A stretch of 11,043 bases of DNA from Baffinella frigidus (GCA_026770585.1 MU646315.1:199090-210132); one strand, 5' to 3'. Shown: positions 1 through 6,856, counted from the first letter of the stretch. A program made the numbers and translations. The notes: generated by a model from the letters alone, not told the origin.

Positions 1-475
1 TACACCCTACACCACACGGTGGTTCAGAAATTTTGTGAAGCAGGTTGTGTGTCGATGCAGTAGGGGGTTCTTCGCGTTCCTGAATAGATTTAATTTCAGA
101 TTTGGCTTGGCGTTTGATTCATTTCGTACTTTTGGGGCTTTAAAACAGCTGGACTTGCACCATAAATCTTTTAGATTGACAGTTACCGAAATTAAATCTT
201 TTCAGGTCCGGGATGAGAGTGAACCCCGCCAAATCCAACGGGATTTCGTGAATAACCCAGCAGTGAACACGCCACACACTACCGCAAACGGAAACGGTAG
301 TAAGTGGTTAAGTTGGCCACTTTCCAAAACTCGCTTGGGTTGATTGTCGACTTGTACTATGCGCCCTCGTGAATGGGGGTCCACGTATGAGTTGTTCCCT
401 GTTGGGCACTGAACCAGAGAGGGCGGCGCAGTCGGAAGGCACGGGCGGGTGGAACGGATGCCTGGGGCCGAACCC
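1..475. other. No gene or repeat recognised
   Basis: This stretch holds only short reading frames (up to about 100 codons) with no family resemblance, no codon pattern that stands out and no matched splice structure. I see no RNA gene, tandem repeat or hairpin of note. It may be intergenic or intronic. Confidence 0.5.
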
Positions 476-746
476 GTCGTGGGGCGCGGCCATCGGCTCG
501 ATGATCATCATGCTCCTTATCGAGGTTCCCCCGAAACCTCCGATGACTGAATTTGTTCGAGAGGTTTCGCCGTTCTTGCCTAACCCGTGGCGTTGCCAGC
601 CTATGATCGGTGCATGGTATACCCCGCTCAGGCTGTCTCCGAAGGATGCTCCCCTCAAACCGTTTTCCCGATTAGACGGATGCGAGTTTTTTGTGGTCGT
701 GGGGCGCGGCCGTCGGATCTATCGGCATCATGCTTATCATCGAGGT
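476..746. repeat. Imperfect 51-bp direct repeat pair
   Basis: Positions 476-526 and 696-746 align without gaps over 51 bases, with 42 identical by eye. Both start GTCGTGGGGCGCGGCC and end ATCGAGGT. The copies are 220 bases apart. The 169 bases between them show no further similarity that I can see. The reading frame through the first copy does not stay in step through the second, so a repeated protein domain is not supported. The pair is best read as a dispersed repeat or an old local duplication. Confidence 0.6.
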
Positions 747-830
747 CTGCTAACCCTATTTCCAATTAGACTTTCCAATTAGACTGCTAACCCCTTTTCC
801 AATGTGACTGCTAACCCCATTTTCAATTAG
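747..830. repeat. 24-bp tandem repeat, about 3.5 units
   Basis: Units at 747-770, 784-807 and 808-830 share the pattern CTGCTAACCCyhTTTyCAATtaGA, with a half unit (CTTTCCAATTAGA) at 771-783. The half unit looks like a slippage product of the first unit. No coding role is apparent. Confidence 0.75.
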
Positions 831-929
831 CCTGGTGCGAGATTTTGCCGGTGCTCGTTCTTCCTGGGTTGAGTCTGCGTGCCACTGGATCCATCGTCAT
901 CATGATCGTCTAGGTATCTCGGTTGGATG

Positions 930-1063
930 GCGAGGGGGCAAACGCATCTTTTCCATTCGGGTACGACTTGAAAAATCGGTGCCAGTCGCGTCCAGTTTGT
1001 ACTGGGCTTCAGCTCCCGATGGGAGCTGAAGGCAATAAATACCCGATCCATTTGCCCCCTCGC
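930..1063. mobile_element. Short inverted-repeat element (MITE-like)
   Basis: Perfect 13-bp terminal inverted repeats, GCGAGGGGGCAAA at 930-942 and its complement at 1051-1063, bound a 134-bp segment. Similarity between the arms continues weakly outward (TCGG...GAT before the left arm, ATCCGA after the right). An 11-bp hairpin sits inside near the right end. There is no clear target-site duplication and no second copy in the window, so the mobile-element reading is tentative. Confidence 0.4.
1007..1031. other. 11-bp perfect hairpin
   Basis: CTTCAGCTCCC at 1007-1017 pairs perfectly with 1021-1031 around a 3-base loop (GAT). No run of T follows it, so it is not an intrinsic terminator. The sequence does not match the histone 3' stem-loop consensus. 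It lies inside the 930-1063 inverted-repeat segment and is probably part of its fold. Confidence 0.7.
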
Positions 1064-1140
1064 TATCCGAGCAAGGACCCTAGAACCCTGAAACAGGGGA
1101 AGGGTTTAGTCTTGTTGGGAGAGGGTATCCGTTAAGTCAC
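1064..1140. other. Short unassigned stretch
   Basis: Between the inverted-repeat element and the repeat block I see no gene or site. It contains fragments resembling degenerate telomere motif (ACCCTAGAACCCTGAAAC), too short to call an array. Confidence 0.4.
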
Positions 1141-1166
1141 CAGTAGGCTCACACGCCCTAGCATAG
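1141..1166. repeat. 26-bp dispersed repeat, copy 1
   Basis: This segment, beginning CAGTAGGCTCACACGCCCTA, matches 5447-5472 at 24 of 26 bases in the same orientation. The second copy lies beside a small inverted repeat among the family A elements. The two may be fragments of one dispersed repeat. Confidence 0.55.
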
Positions 1167-1533
1167 ATAGACCCATCCGACGGCGCTCCCTTGACAGGGG
1201 TACGTCACGTACATTGTCTGGTCGTTCTACGCGCGGTGCTCCCGGACGTGGAGAGGACAGATGGCCGTTGCTCGAGGATAGATGGACGTGGGGAGCATAG
1301 ATGGACACCATCTTACGGCGCTCCCTTACTGGTCGTTCTACGCGCGGTGCGCCGACGGGACTGTTGCGGATAGATGGGCGTTGCTCCCGGACGTGGAGAG
1401 GATAGACGGGCGTTGCTTCCCGTGGAGAAGACGTGGAGAGCATAGATGGACCCACCTGACGGCGATCCCTTACACCAGCGTACTTCACGTACATTTTCTG
1501 GTCGTTCTACGCGCGGTGCGCCGACGGGACTGT
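1161..1533. repeat. Minisatellite-like repeat block
   Basis: The block is built from several recurring modules. TGGTCGTTCTACGCGCGGTG occurs exactly at 1219-1238, 1330-1349 and 1499-1518. The longer form that continues GCGCCGACGGGACTGT occurs twice (from 1330 and from 1499). Variants of CATAGATGGACCCA and of GGCGTTGCTCCCGGACGTGGAGAGG recur between them, and GTACnTCACGTACATT precedes two of the three TGGTCG modules. Spacing is irregular (111 and 169 bases). Reading frames across the block only translate the repeat. The ATAGATGGGCG / GACGTGGAGAGG modules recur in reverse complement at 3170-3300. Confidence 0.7.
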
Positions 1534-1537
1534 CACG

Positions 1538-1959
1538 CAGGGCGTCGGCGGCGTCATCGTCGTCATCGCCAACAACCAGGTTCTTGTGAGAGAGAGGGAG
1601 CGAGCGAGCGAGTGAGGGAGCGAGAGAGAGAGCGCGCGCGCGCGCGCGGGGAGAGACAGCGATCTTGGGCTGGGGTTCAGGGCGTGGGCGGCGTCATCGT
1701 CGTCGTCGCTAACAACCAGGTTATGATCCTTTGGACGTAATTGACAGTTTACACATCGCGTGGAAATAGGGTAACACGCCAACTGATAGAGAAAGCATGT
1801 GTCGCCACCGTCGTCATCGCTAACAACCAGATTCGTTTCACACTCTCTGCCTGAGTGCAAACTGGGCTCGCCATGAAACACATTTAGAGTAGAAAGTTCA
1901 GCACACCAGGGCAAGTAAAAGGTCAACGGCGTCGCCGTGATCATCGCTAACAACCAGGT
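1538..1959. repeat. Four spaced copies of a GTCGTC...AACAACCAGG repeat
   Basis: Copies lie at 1538-1582, 1678-1722, 1801-1833 and 1929-1959. The first two match over 45 bases with only a few differences, and all four share TCATCGCTAACAACCAG or a close variant. Starts are about 110-140 bases apart and the intervening sequences are unrelated, including a GA/GC tract between the first two. It looks like a dispersed or higher-order repeat. No protein family is recognised in any frame. Confidence 0.7.
1587..1660. repeat. GA/GC-rich microsatellite
   Basis: Low-complexity tract of GAGA, GAGC and a pure GC alternation (about 1631-1648). The GC alternation has Z-DNA-forming potential in principle. 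It separates the first two copies of the AACAACCAGG repeat. Confidence 0.9.
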
Positions 1960-2069
1960 CACTAGATGCACCTTTCACATTTTCTAGCTCTATCCGAGCA
2001 AAGTTGGGCGCGTCATTATTAGTTGTAGCGCAGAAGATGATGTTTTTGTGGGGTTGATCTGCCATGGCT
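1723..2069. other. No gene recognised
   Basis: Apart from the last two AACAACCAGG repeat copies, this stretch shows no gene, RNA or further repeat. A reverse-strand frame of about 150 codons over 1507-1971 is repeat and GA-tract translation. Confidence 0.5.
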
Positions 2070-2189
2070 CAACCCTTGACCTGAATCCTGAACCCTGAAC
2101 CCTAAACCTGAACACTGAACACTGAAACCTGAAACCTGAAACCTGAAACCTGAACCCCGAACCCTGAACCCTGAATCCTGAACCCTAAC
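2070..2189. repeat. Interstitial telomere-like array 1 (CCTGAA variants)
   Basis: Degenerate tandem 6-8 base units dominated by CCTGAAC, CCTGAAA and CACTGAA, with occasional CCCTAAA. They resemble the C-rich strand of plant-type telomere repeats after mutation. The right edge abuts the duplicated block at 2193. The array is imperfect and internal, so it is not an active chromosome end. Confidence 0.8.
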
Positions 2190-2192
2190 GCA

Positions 2193-2343
2193 CGATGTGC
2201 CCACCACGGGCTAGACCCCAGGCATCCTGGCATCATCATGCGTGTATCATCCATCTGCGGAGATGCGTGGCGTGTTTACTAACAGGTTATTCACGAAATT
2301 CCTTTATCGGTTATTCACGAAATCTCTCGCGGGTTAGATGGCG
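2193..2343. repeat. Duplicated ~150-bp block, copy 1
   Basis: This block aligns with 2934-3079 along its length: both start CGATGTGCC, carry CTAGACCCCA and GCATCCTG, then hold two GGTTATTCACGAAAT motifs exactly 24 bases apart (2285-2299 and 2309-2323 here), and end TCTCTCGCGGG...AGATGG. It lies between two telomere-like arrays. No gene is recognised in it. Confidence 0.8.
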
Positions 2344-2353
2344 TATTCGGTGC

Positions 2354-2545
2354 TCAACCCTAAACCCTAAATCATAAATCATAAACCCTGAACCCTGAAC
2401 CCTGAACCCTGAACCCTAAACCCTAAACCCTAAACCCTAAACCCTAAACCCTAAACCCTACACCCTAAACCCCCAACCCCCAACCCCCAACCCCCAACCC
2501 TCAACCCCCCACCATGAACCATGAACCCTCAACCCTCAACCCTTC
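2354..2545. repeat. Interstitial telomere-like array 2 (CCCTAAA)
   Basis: Runs of CCCTAAA, including a nearly perfect stretch around 2416-2460, are flanked by CCCTGAA units on the left and by CCCCCAA / CCCTCAA units on the right. The repeat is that of plant-type (TTTAGGG) telomeres. The C-rich strand is on the plus strand in all three arrays of the window. The gradient of variant units suggests decay from a purer core. Confidence 0.93.
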
Positions 2546-2600
2546 CTCAACCCTCGCTTCAGATGGCCTCCTCGGTGGCGCAGGCCGCGGGGAATGGCGG

Positions 2601-2724
2601 CCGTCTCTGACGTCATCTCGACAGAGATGCCGTCTCTTACGTCATCTCGACTGGTCGTCTTGGACGACCAGTCGAGATTTGGTGGTGCAGCCGGAAATCG
2701 TCTCTGACTAGTGACCAGTCGAGA
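2601..2724. repeat. Hairpin cluster built on ATCTCGACTGGTC
   Basis: A 22-base unit occurs at 2601-2622 and 2630-2651 with one difference (period 29). The second copy runs into a perfect inverted repeat: 2644-2659 (ATCTCGACTGGTCGTC) pairs with 2663-2678 around the loop TTG. A further inverted copy, GACCAGTCGAGAT, lies at 2712-2724, so several alternative stems are possible. No T-run follows. Confidence 0.8.
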
Positions 2725-2933
2725 TGTGTTAACGCCAGAAACAAACTCTGCCTCCCTCCGCACATGGCCGCCTCAGTGGCGCAGCCCGTGGAGATGGGCA
2801 GCACGATAGCGCTGTTGTCCAGCGACGCATTCATTCCCAGCTGGCTCGACTCATACCTTAGCTCACCGCCAGAGCAGGCAAAAGTTAACATTCTCACCCC
2901 GTCGTACTCCCTCAGATGGCGTCTTCGGTGTCA

Positions 2934-3079
2934 CGATGTGCCAAGGACATGCTAGACCCCATGCATCCTGTCATCATCTTGCGTGTGCCATCCGGGGTTG
3001 CGGGTCGTGTTCACTAACGGGTTATTCACGAAATTTCTTTACGGGTTATTCACGAAAATCTCTCGCGGGGCAGATGGCC
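2934..3079. repeat. Duplicated ~150-bp block, copy 2
   Basis: Second copy of the block at 2193-2343. It carries GGTTATTCACGAAAT at 3020-3034 and 3044-3058, with the same 24-base internal period. Its right end merges into the ATGGC core at 3074, as in copy 1. Confidence 0.8.
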
Positions 3080-3169
3080 TCCTCGGTGGCGCAGCCCGTG
3101 GGTAACGACGGCCCGATCGCCATTGCCAGCGCCGTGGCCGTGCCCATGGCCGTTTCCGTACGCGCCCCG

Positions 3170-3300
3170 CCCATCTATCCTCCCCGCGTCCTCTCCACGT
3201 CCAGGAGAAACGCCCATCTATGCGCTATCTCGTGGAGCAACGCCCGTCTACCCTCCCCACGTCCTTGCCACGTCCGGGGAAACGGCCATCTACACGCTAT
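3170..3300 (-). repeat. Minisatellite block, inverted relative of 1161-1480
   Basis: In reverse complement this stretch reads as repeated ATAGATGGGCGTTnCTCCnGGACGTGGAGAGG modules, the same motifs as in the plus-strand block near 1360-1460. At least three decayed units are visible (CGCCCATCTAT, CGCCCGTCTAC and GGCCATCTAC marks). The two blocks are about 1.8 kb apart in opposite orientation. Confidence 0.65.
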
Positions 3301-4372
3301 CACGTGCGGGAACAGCAGTCGTGTTAGTTGTGTGGTAGAGTGGTTTTCGCATCTGTCGGCCACACATCGATATGAAATTATGAGCAAGGGCTCCAATTCC
3401 GGCCACTTCTGGCCTTGTTATCCCAACTTAAAACTCCCCAACGTCCCGAGGTGGGCTCATCCTAGACTACCACCAGCAACCCGAAGCGGCTCACATCGGA
3501 TCCTCCGAAGGAATACAAGAGTTTTATTCATTCCTAGGACCCTACGGTAGGAAATCCCTAGAAGCCTAGGAGTTTCTTGTGGGAGATAGGACGTGAAGTC
3601 AAAAGATTCCTCGGATCTGGGTGAAAAATACTACAGGCCTCAAACCCGATTTGAGCGCTACGGGTCGCTGGTGGTAGGTCCTCACACGCTGCGCATCGTC
3701 CTAGACTCAGTCCTCACATATCGACAGAACCTCGCTCTGTTCGAGTTAAGTTTCGTCTCATCATTAAAAACATGTAGACGTAGATGGACGGTTAATTTGT
3801 ACTAGAGATCCTTCTTTAAAACTAACAATGATGTGACGAGATTTAGTGAGACAGGGCTGGACAACGGCCCAAGGCGGGCTCGTCCCAGACTAGGTCCCCA
3901 CATGCCACGCAGCAGCCACCGGGCGTTTCACGGATACAGTCCATCTAACCCATTTGTTCCAGAATCGTATCCATTGCCCTGGATGCCAACCGGAAATTCG
4001 CTTTGATTTCAAGGAGAAAAGAAAGTCTGCCGCTGCTATGCGGCTGCCCCTCGGTACCTTATCTGTTTGAACTCCCCTATGCCCTTACGGGTTGCCTGCC
4101 GTAGGGTCCTAGGTCTTATCGCTGAGGGGTTCGCCCTGAAGAGCGCGGCCCACCGAGACAAAAGTCGAGAGTGGAACGTCTCAAAGCAAAAGTGGAACCT
4201 CTGTTACCTTAAGAAGTAACAGTGGATTATTCAAAATTCCTTGGAAGTCCGCTGTATGGCTAGGTCCTGACATGCAGCGCCCCTGATTCGCGCAGGCGGA
4301 TTCCAAGCCGACGGACGAAAACGGCGTAAGCCCCCCCCCCCACGCCAGGCTCTTGGGTAGGCTATTCCAGGC
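3301..4372. other. No gene recognised; weak short repeats
   Basis: The longest plus-strand frame reaching into this region (2936-3550) is a translation of upstream repeats. I see no ankyrin exon, RNA gene or transposon termini. A weak tRNA-promoter-like pair (3333-3343 and 3389-3400) is noted separately. CCCGAGGTGGGCTCATCCTA (from 3445) recurs in related form at 3868-3891 (20 of 24 bases), and TAGGTCC(T/C) plus ACAyGC marks recur near 3678, 3890 and 4261, suggesting very old repeat copies. Confidence 0.5.
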
Positions 4373-4466
4373 GCGTTCTTGGAGCCATTGTCGCGTTCTT
4401 GGAGCCGTTTCTTTCTAAAAATGACTTTTGAATACAGTTTTTCCTTGAAAATTGACTTTTGAATAC
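4373..4466. repeat. Two short local duplications
   Basis: GCGTTCTTGGAGCC occurs at 4373-4386 and 4393-4406 (period 20). GACTTTTGAATAC occurs at 4423-4435 and 4454-4466 (period 31), each preceded by an A-rich AAAAnT context. A C homopolymer follows the second. Simple local duplications. Confidence 0.75.
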
Positions 4467-4508
4467 CCCCCCCCCTCCAGCCTTGCGTGGAACGCCTGCC
4501 ACCCTACG

Positions 4509-4765
4509 AAATGAGGGAGCATGAGGGAGGGGAAGAGGGGGGGGGTGAGGGAGAGAGGGTGAGGGAGTGGGATAGATATAAGGTGAGAGGATGCGAGAGC
4601 GCGAGAGAGAGCGCGAGAGAGCGCGCGAGAAAGAGAGCGCGCGAGATAGAGAGCGCGAGAGATAGAGAGCGCGAGAGATAGAGAGCGCAAGAGCGCGAAG
4701 GCGAGAGGTTGTGCGCGGGAGAGAGAGACCGGGTGGGGGGGGGGCTAGGGAGGGAGAGGAAGAGG
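4509..4765. repeat. GA/GC-rich microsatellite tract
   Basis: Long purine-rich low-complexity tract: GAGGGA-type units on the left, then GAGAGCGCGAGAGATAGA units, ending in a G homopolymer. Apparent reading frames on both strands (Arg/Glu-rich on plus, Ser/Leu-rich on minus) are artefacts of composition. Confidence 0.92.
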
Positions 4766-4844
4766 ATCGAGCGAGTTAGCCTGAGAGCGCCCGCAACCCG
4801 CCTTCTGAAGCTTCCCTCCACTGTCGTGGGCAGTGTCTTGGTTA

Positions 4845-4961
4845 CAGGGGCACCTCGCTCATAAGAAACCGCGCCCCCCTAGGATCCTACAGTAGACCTA
4901 TGCCAAGGGCCCTGTGGTGGTCCTATGGGGGGGGCAGTTTCTTATGAGCGAGATACCCCTG
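4845..4961. mobile_element. Family A MITE copy 1 (TA-flanked)
   Basis: A 117-bp foldback element. The left terminus starts CAGGGGCACCTCGCTCATAA and the right terminus is its near-perfect reverse complement. TA lies on both sides (4843-4844 and 4962-4963), as expected of a Tc1/mariner or pogo-like target duplication. The centre (AGGATCCTACAGTAG...GGTCCTA) is also self-complementary, so nearly the whole element can fold. No transposase is encoded. Confidence 0.88.
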
Positions 4962-5043
4962 TAGTGTGTGGCACGAACGTCACGCCACTGTCTGAGGGTT
5001 AGAAACGTTTTGTAGCACGGGTGGTCCTCTGCTCCGAGGCATA

Positions 5044-5162
5044 CAGGGGTGCCTCGCTCATAAGAAACGCTCCTCCCCATAGGATCACCGTAGGGCCCTA
5101 GGCATAGTCCTACTGTAGGGTCCTAGGGGGGGGGGCACTTTCTCATGAGCGAGGTACCCCGG
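5044..5162. mobile_element. Family A MITE copy 2 (TA-flanked)
   Basis: A 119-bp copy with termini CAGGGGTGCCTCGCTCATAA and CTCATGAGCGAGGTACCCCG, flanked by TA at 5042-5043 and 5163-5164. Its core runs in the reverse sense relative to copy 1 (GTAGGGCCCTAGGCATAG), meaning the element inserted the other way round or the core is symmetric enough to have flipped. Confidence 0.88.
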
Positions 5163-5247
5163 TAGCCCAACGGCCGGGCCCTAGGACGGTGCGTGTCCTT
5201 AATTTGGAGTGACCCCATGTATTGGCACGGTGCGGGGGCCGGTCGAC

Positions 5248-5364
5248 CAACCCTAAACTCCAAACCCTAAACCCTAAACCCTACACCCTACAACCTGAAC
5301 CCTAAACCCTAAACCCTAAACCCTAAACCCTCAACCCTAAACCCTAAACCCTAAACCCTAAACC
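5248..5364. repeat. Interstitial telomere-like array 3 (CCCTAAA)
   Basis: About 16 units of CCCTAAA with a few variants (CCCTACA, CCTGAAC, CCCTCAA). Orientation is the same as the other arrays. It lies between family A copies 2 and 3. Confidence 0.93.
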
Positions 5365-5446
5365 AGGCCCCGGATTCCCAGCAGAACATGTATCCCGTCA
5401 TCTAAGCAGGCTATGACATTCAGAAAGCCAATATCCCTTGAGTGCC

Positions 5447-5522
5447 CAGTAGGCTCATACGCCCTACCATAGGGCCCTAGGACCTGCCTAGGGCGAGTTA
5501 GGGTGGATATTCGCCCTATGGT
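5447..5522. repeat. 26-bp dispersed repeat copy 2 with small inverted repeat
   Basis: Positions 5447-5472 match 1141-1166 at 24 of 26 bases. ACCATAGGGC (5466-5475) is inverted at 5513-5522, and the segment between carries GGGCCCTAGG, a sequence like the core of family A elements. It may be a decayed relative of that family, but the CAGGGGTACC termini are absent. Confidence 0.5.
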
Positions 5523-5556
5523 CACTGAAGGGATAGAAACTCAGAAGCGGATTCTG

Positions 5557-5604
5557 GGTCTCGCTCTCCACACGCTTGTCAAAAAGCGTGTCGTGAGAGA
5601 GACC
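5557..5604. other. Imperfect 21-bp hairpin
   Basis: GGTCTCGCTCTCCACACGCT (from 5557) pairs with 5584-5604 at about 18 of 21 positions around a 6-base loop. It ends nine bases before family A copy 3. No function is evident. Confidence 0.7.
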
Positions 5605-5612
5605 TTGATGTA

Positions 5613-5732
5613 AAGGGGTACCTCGCTGATAAGAAAGCGCCCCCCCCCTAAGGACCCTACAGTAGGCATGTGCCTCGGGCCGTACGGTGTTCCTAGGTGG
5701 GGGGGGTTCTACTTATGAGCGAGGTACCCATG
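5613..5732. mobile_element. Family A MITE copy 3 (TA-flanked)
   Basis: A 120-bp copy with diverged outermost bases (AAGGGG on the left, CCCATG on the right), flanked by TA at 5611-5612 and 5733-5734. The inner terminal repeat reads CTCGCTGATAAGAAAGCG on the left and ACTTATGAGCGAGG on the right. Confidence 0.86.
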
Positions 5733-5734
5733 TA

Positions 5735-5974
5735 TCCCACTTAGCAGCCACTTATGGCGTGCCAAGTGAACCGCTCTAAGTAGACCACTCTCACGTTGTG
5801 AGTCTCCCCGATGAATTGGGAAACATATATTTTTACAAGGCCTTCACGGGAAGGGAATGCGTGTTGGCCATGCGGGGTTCAGTCCTGAATGAACACAATT
5901 TTGAAGTGTCTGCAATCGTGTTCAGCCGCTTTGCTTCACGCCAGACACATGTTTGTGTTTGATCCCTCAACGTA
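5735..5974. other. No gene recognised
   Basis: This spacer between family A copies 3 and 4 has no reading frame of note and no repeat that I can see. AT-rich around 5822-5840. Confidence 0.5.
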
Positions 5975-6092
5975 CAGGGGTACCTCGCTGATCAGAAAGC
6001 GCCTCCTCCTCTAGGACCCTGAAGTAGGCCTATCTAGGGCTCTGTGGTGGGCCGGGGGGGGGGGGCTGTTTCTTATGAGCGAGGTACCCCTG
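5975..6092. mobile_element. Family A MITE copy 4
   Basis: A 118-bp copy, left terminus CAGGGGTACCTCGCTGAT, right terminus TTATGAGCGAGGTACCCCTG. TA flanks the left side (5973-5974); the right flank is TG, one change from TA. A G homopolymer lies in the right half of the core. Confidence 0.86.
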
Positions 6093-6267
6093 TGTGCTTC
6101 ACCCCTCATCACGCATCAGCCTTCGCCGTGGGTGAACCGGGCCTTCACAAGAAACACATCGCCCAGGCAGGCAGTCACCCATTCAAGGGTTGTTCGCAAA
6201 TAAGGGCACGAACCGCGCTAGAGTCCTACGGTATGGCCATGTCCAGGAACGATTTTTTTTCGCTGTA

Positions 6268-6363
6268 TTAACGTCCACAGAAAACGGGTGTGGTGCGGAC
6301 GTTAAATATTTACATGTACCGTAGAAAACAAGTCAGTATGCGGACGTTAAATAATTAACGTCC
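6268..6363. repeat. Alternating TTAACGTCC / GGACGTTAA inverted repeats
   Basis: The nine-base motif TTAACGTCC at 6268-6276 and 6355-6363 and its complement at 6297-6305 and 6342-6350 form two back-to-back inverted repeats. The right pair is separated by only ATAA (a tight hairpin), the left pair by 20 bases. The arrangement could be the ends of a small foldback element, or a pair of two-fold-symmetric protein sites. Confidence 0.7.
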
Positions 6364-6497
6364 ACCATGCATGCCCCCACACCGAGGCTGTGATAGTCAC
6401 GCGTTCCTCGAACCAATCTACATCTATGCAGCCTCCAACCAATCCAAACATACGCGTCCGTCTCGGGTTTCTCCAACAATCTCAACCTTATCAAACG
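6364..6497. other. No gene recognised
   Basis: Short open frames only. No repeat is seen until the duplicated flank at 6498. Confidence 0.4.
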
Positions 6498-6856
6498 AAT
6501 CTAAATCTCCTTCCACGGAGCATCGCCCCCCGCAGGTGGCTCTACAGGGGTACCTCGCTCATAAGAAACCGCCTCCCCCGAGGACCCTACAGTAGGCCTA
6601 TGCTCAGGGCCCTATGGTCGTCCTAGGGGGGGTGACGCTTTCTTATGAGCGAGGTACCCCTGCATCGGCCCCTTCGCCTCAACGGGCCTCTCGCGAGCGA
6701 GTGTTGACCCCGAAACGGCGTCCGATCTTGCCGCCGCTAGTTTTTCAAGAACAGAGTTTACTTTTCAGCAATTAGTGAAATCTAAATCTCCTTCCACGGA
6801 GCACCGTCGCCCCCAGGTGGCTCAGCAGGCCCCCTGGCCTCAACCGGCCGCTCGCG
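6498..6856. repeat. Local duplication: MITE-filled copy and empty copy
   Basis: The segment starting AATCTAAATCTCCTTCCACG occurs at 6498-6544 plus 6665-6695 (interrupted by family A copy 5) and again at 6779-6856 (uninterrupted). The shared flank runs TCTCCTTCCACGGAGCA, then CAGGTGGCTC, and resumes on the far side with GGCCCC...GCCTCAAC and CTCGCG. No gene is recognised in the unit. Confidence 0.8.
6545..6662. mobile_element. Family A MITE copy 5, with paralogous empty site
   Basis: A 118-bp copy with full 20-plus-bp terminal repeats (CAGGGGTACCTCGCTCATAA and complement). TA precedes it (6543-6544); CA follows. The unoccupied homologous site lies at about 6821-6826, where GTGGCTC is followed directly by AGCA and then GGCCCC. 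Confidence 0.9.

Larger units (their letters stand above)
2563..3102 (+). repeat. Recurring ATGGCctCcTCGGTGGCGCAG core
   Basis: A core of about 20-30 bases beginning ATGGC recurs at 2338, 2563, 2764, 2916 and 3074, spaced 225, 201, 152 and 158 bases. The best copies (2764 and 3074) continue CAGCCCGTGG and would encode MA(A/S)SVAQPV. Four of the five are immediately preceded by AG. The frames following each core are short (the longest open run after 2764 is 63 codons) and are not similar to each other beyond the core. It could be a duplicated small first exon, but no family is recognised and no complete gene can be built. Confidence 0.45.

Noticed and set aside
369-782. Plus-strand frame of 137 codons containing GAAIGSMIIMLLIEV
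   Set aside because: The hydrophobic stretch suggested a membrane segment, but the second copy of the DNA repeat is in a different frame and no start or family is supported.
1007-1031. Intrinsic transcription terminator
   Set aside because: There is no T-run after the stem, and the context is eukaryotic.
1282-1740. Plus-strand frame of 152 codons, and the minus-strand frame 1507-1971
   Set aside because: Both are translations of minisatellite modules and the GA/GC tract, with Arg/Glu or Ser/Leu bias.
1538-1959. CRISPR-like array (four similar repeats with unrelated spacers)
   Set aside because: Spacers are about 80-95 bases and uneven, one is a GA/GC microsatellite, the repeats vary in length, there are no cas genes and the setting is eukaryotic.
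2354-2545. True chromosome end
   Set aside because: The array is internal, degenerate at both edges and flanked by unrelated sequence on both sides.
2936-3550. Longest plus-strand reading frame (204 codons)
   Set aside because: It runs through the duplicated block, an ATGGC core and the inverted minisatellite block. It has no family resemblance, so its length is a by-product of repeats.
4415-4821. Frames on both strands over the GA-rich tract
   Set aside because: Low-complexity translation only (Ser/Leu-rich or Arg/Glu-rich).
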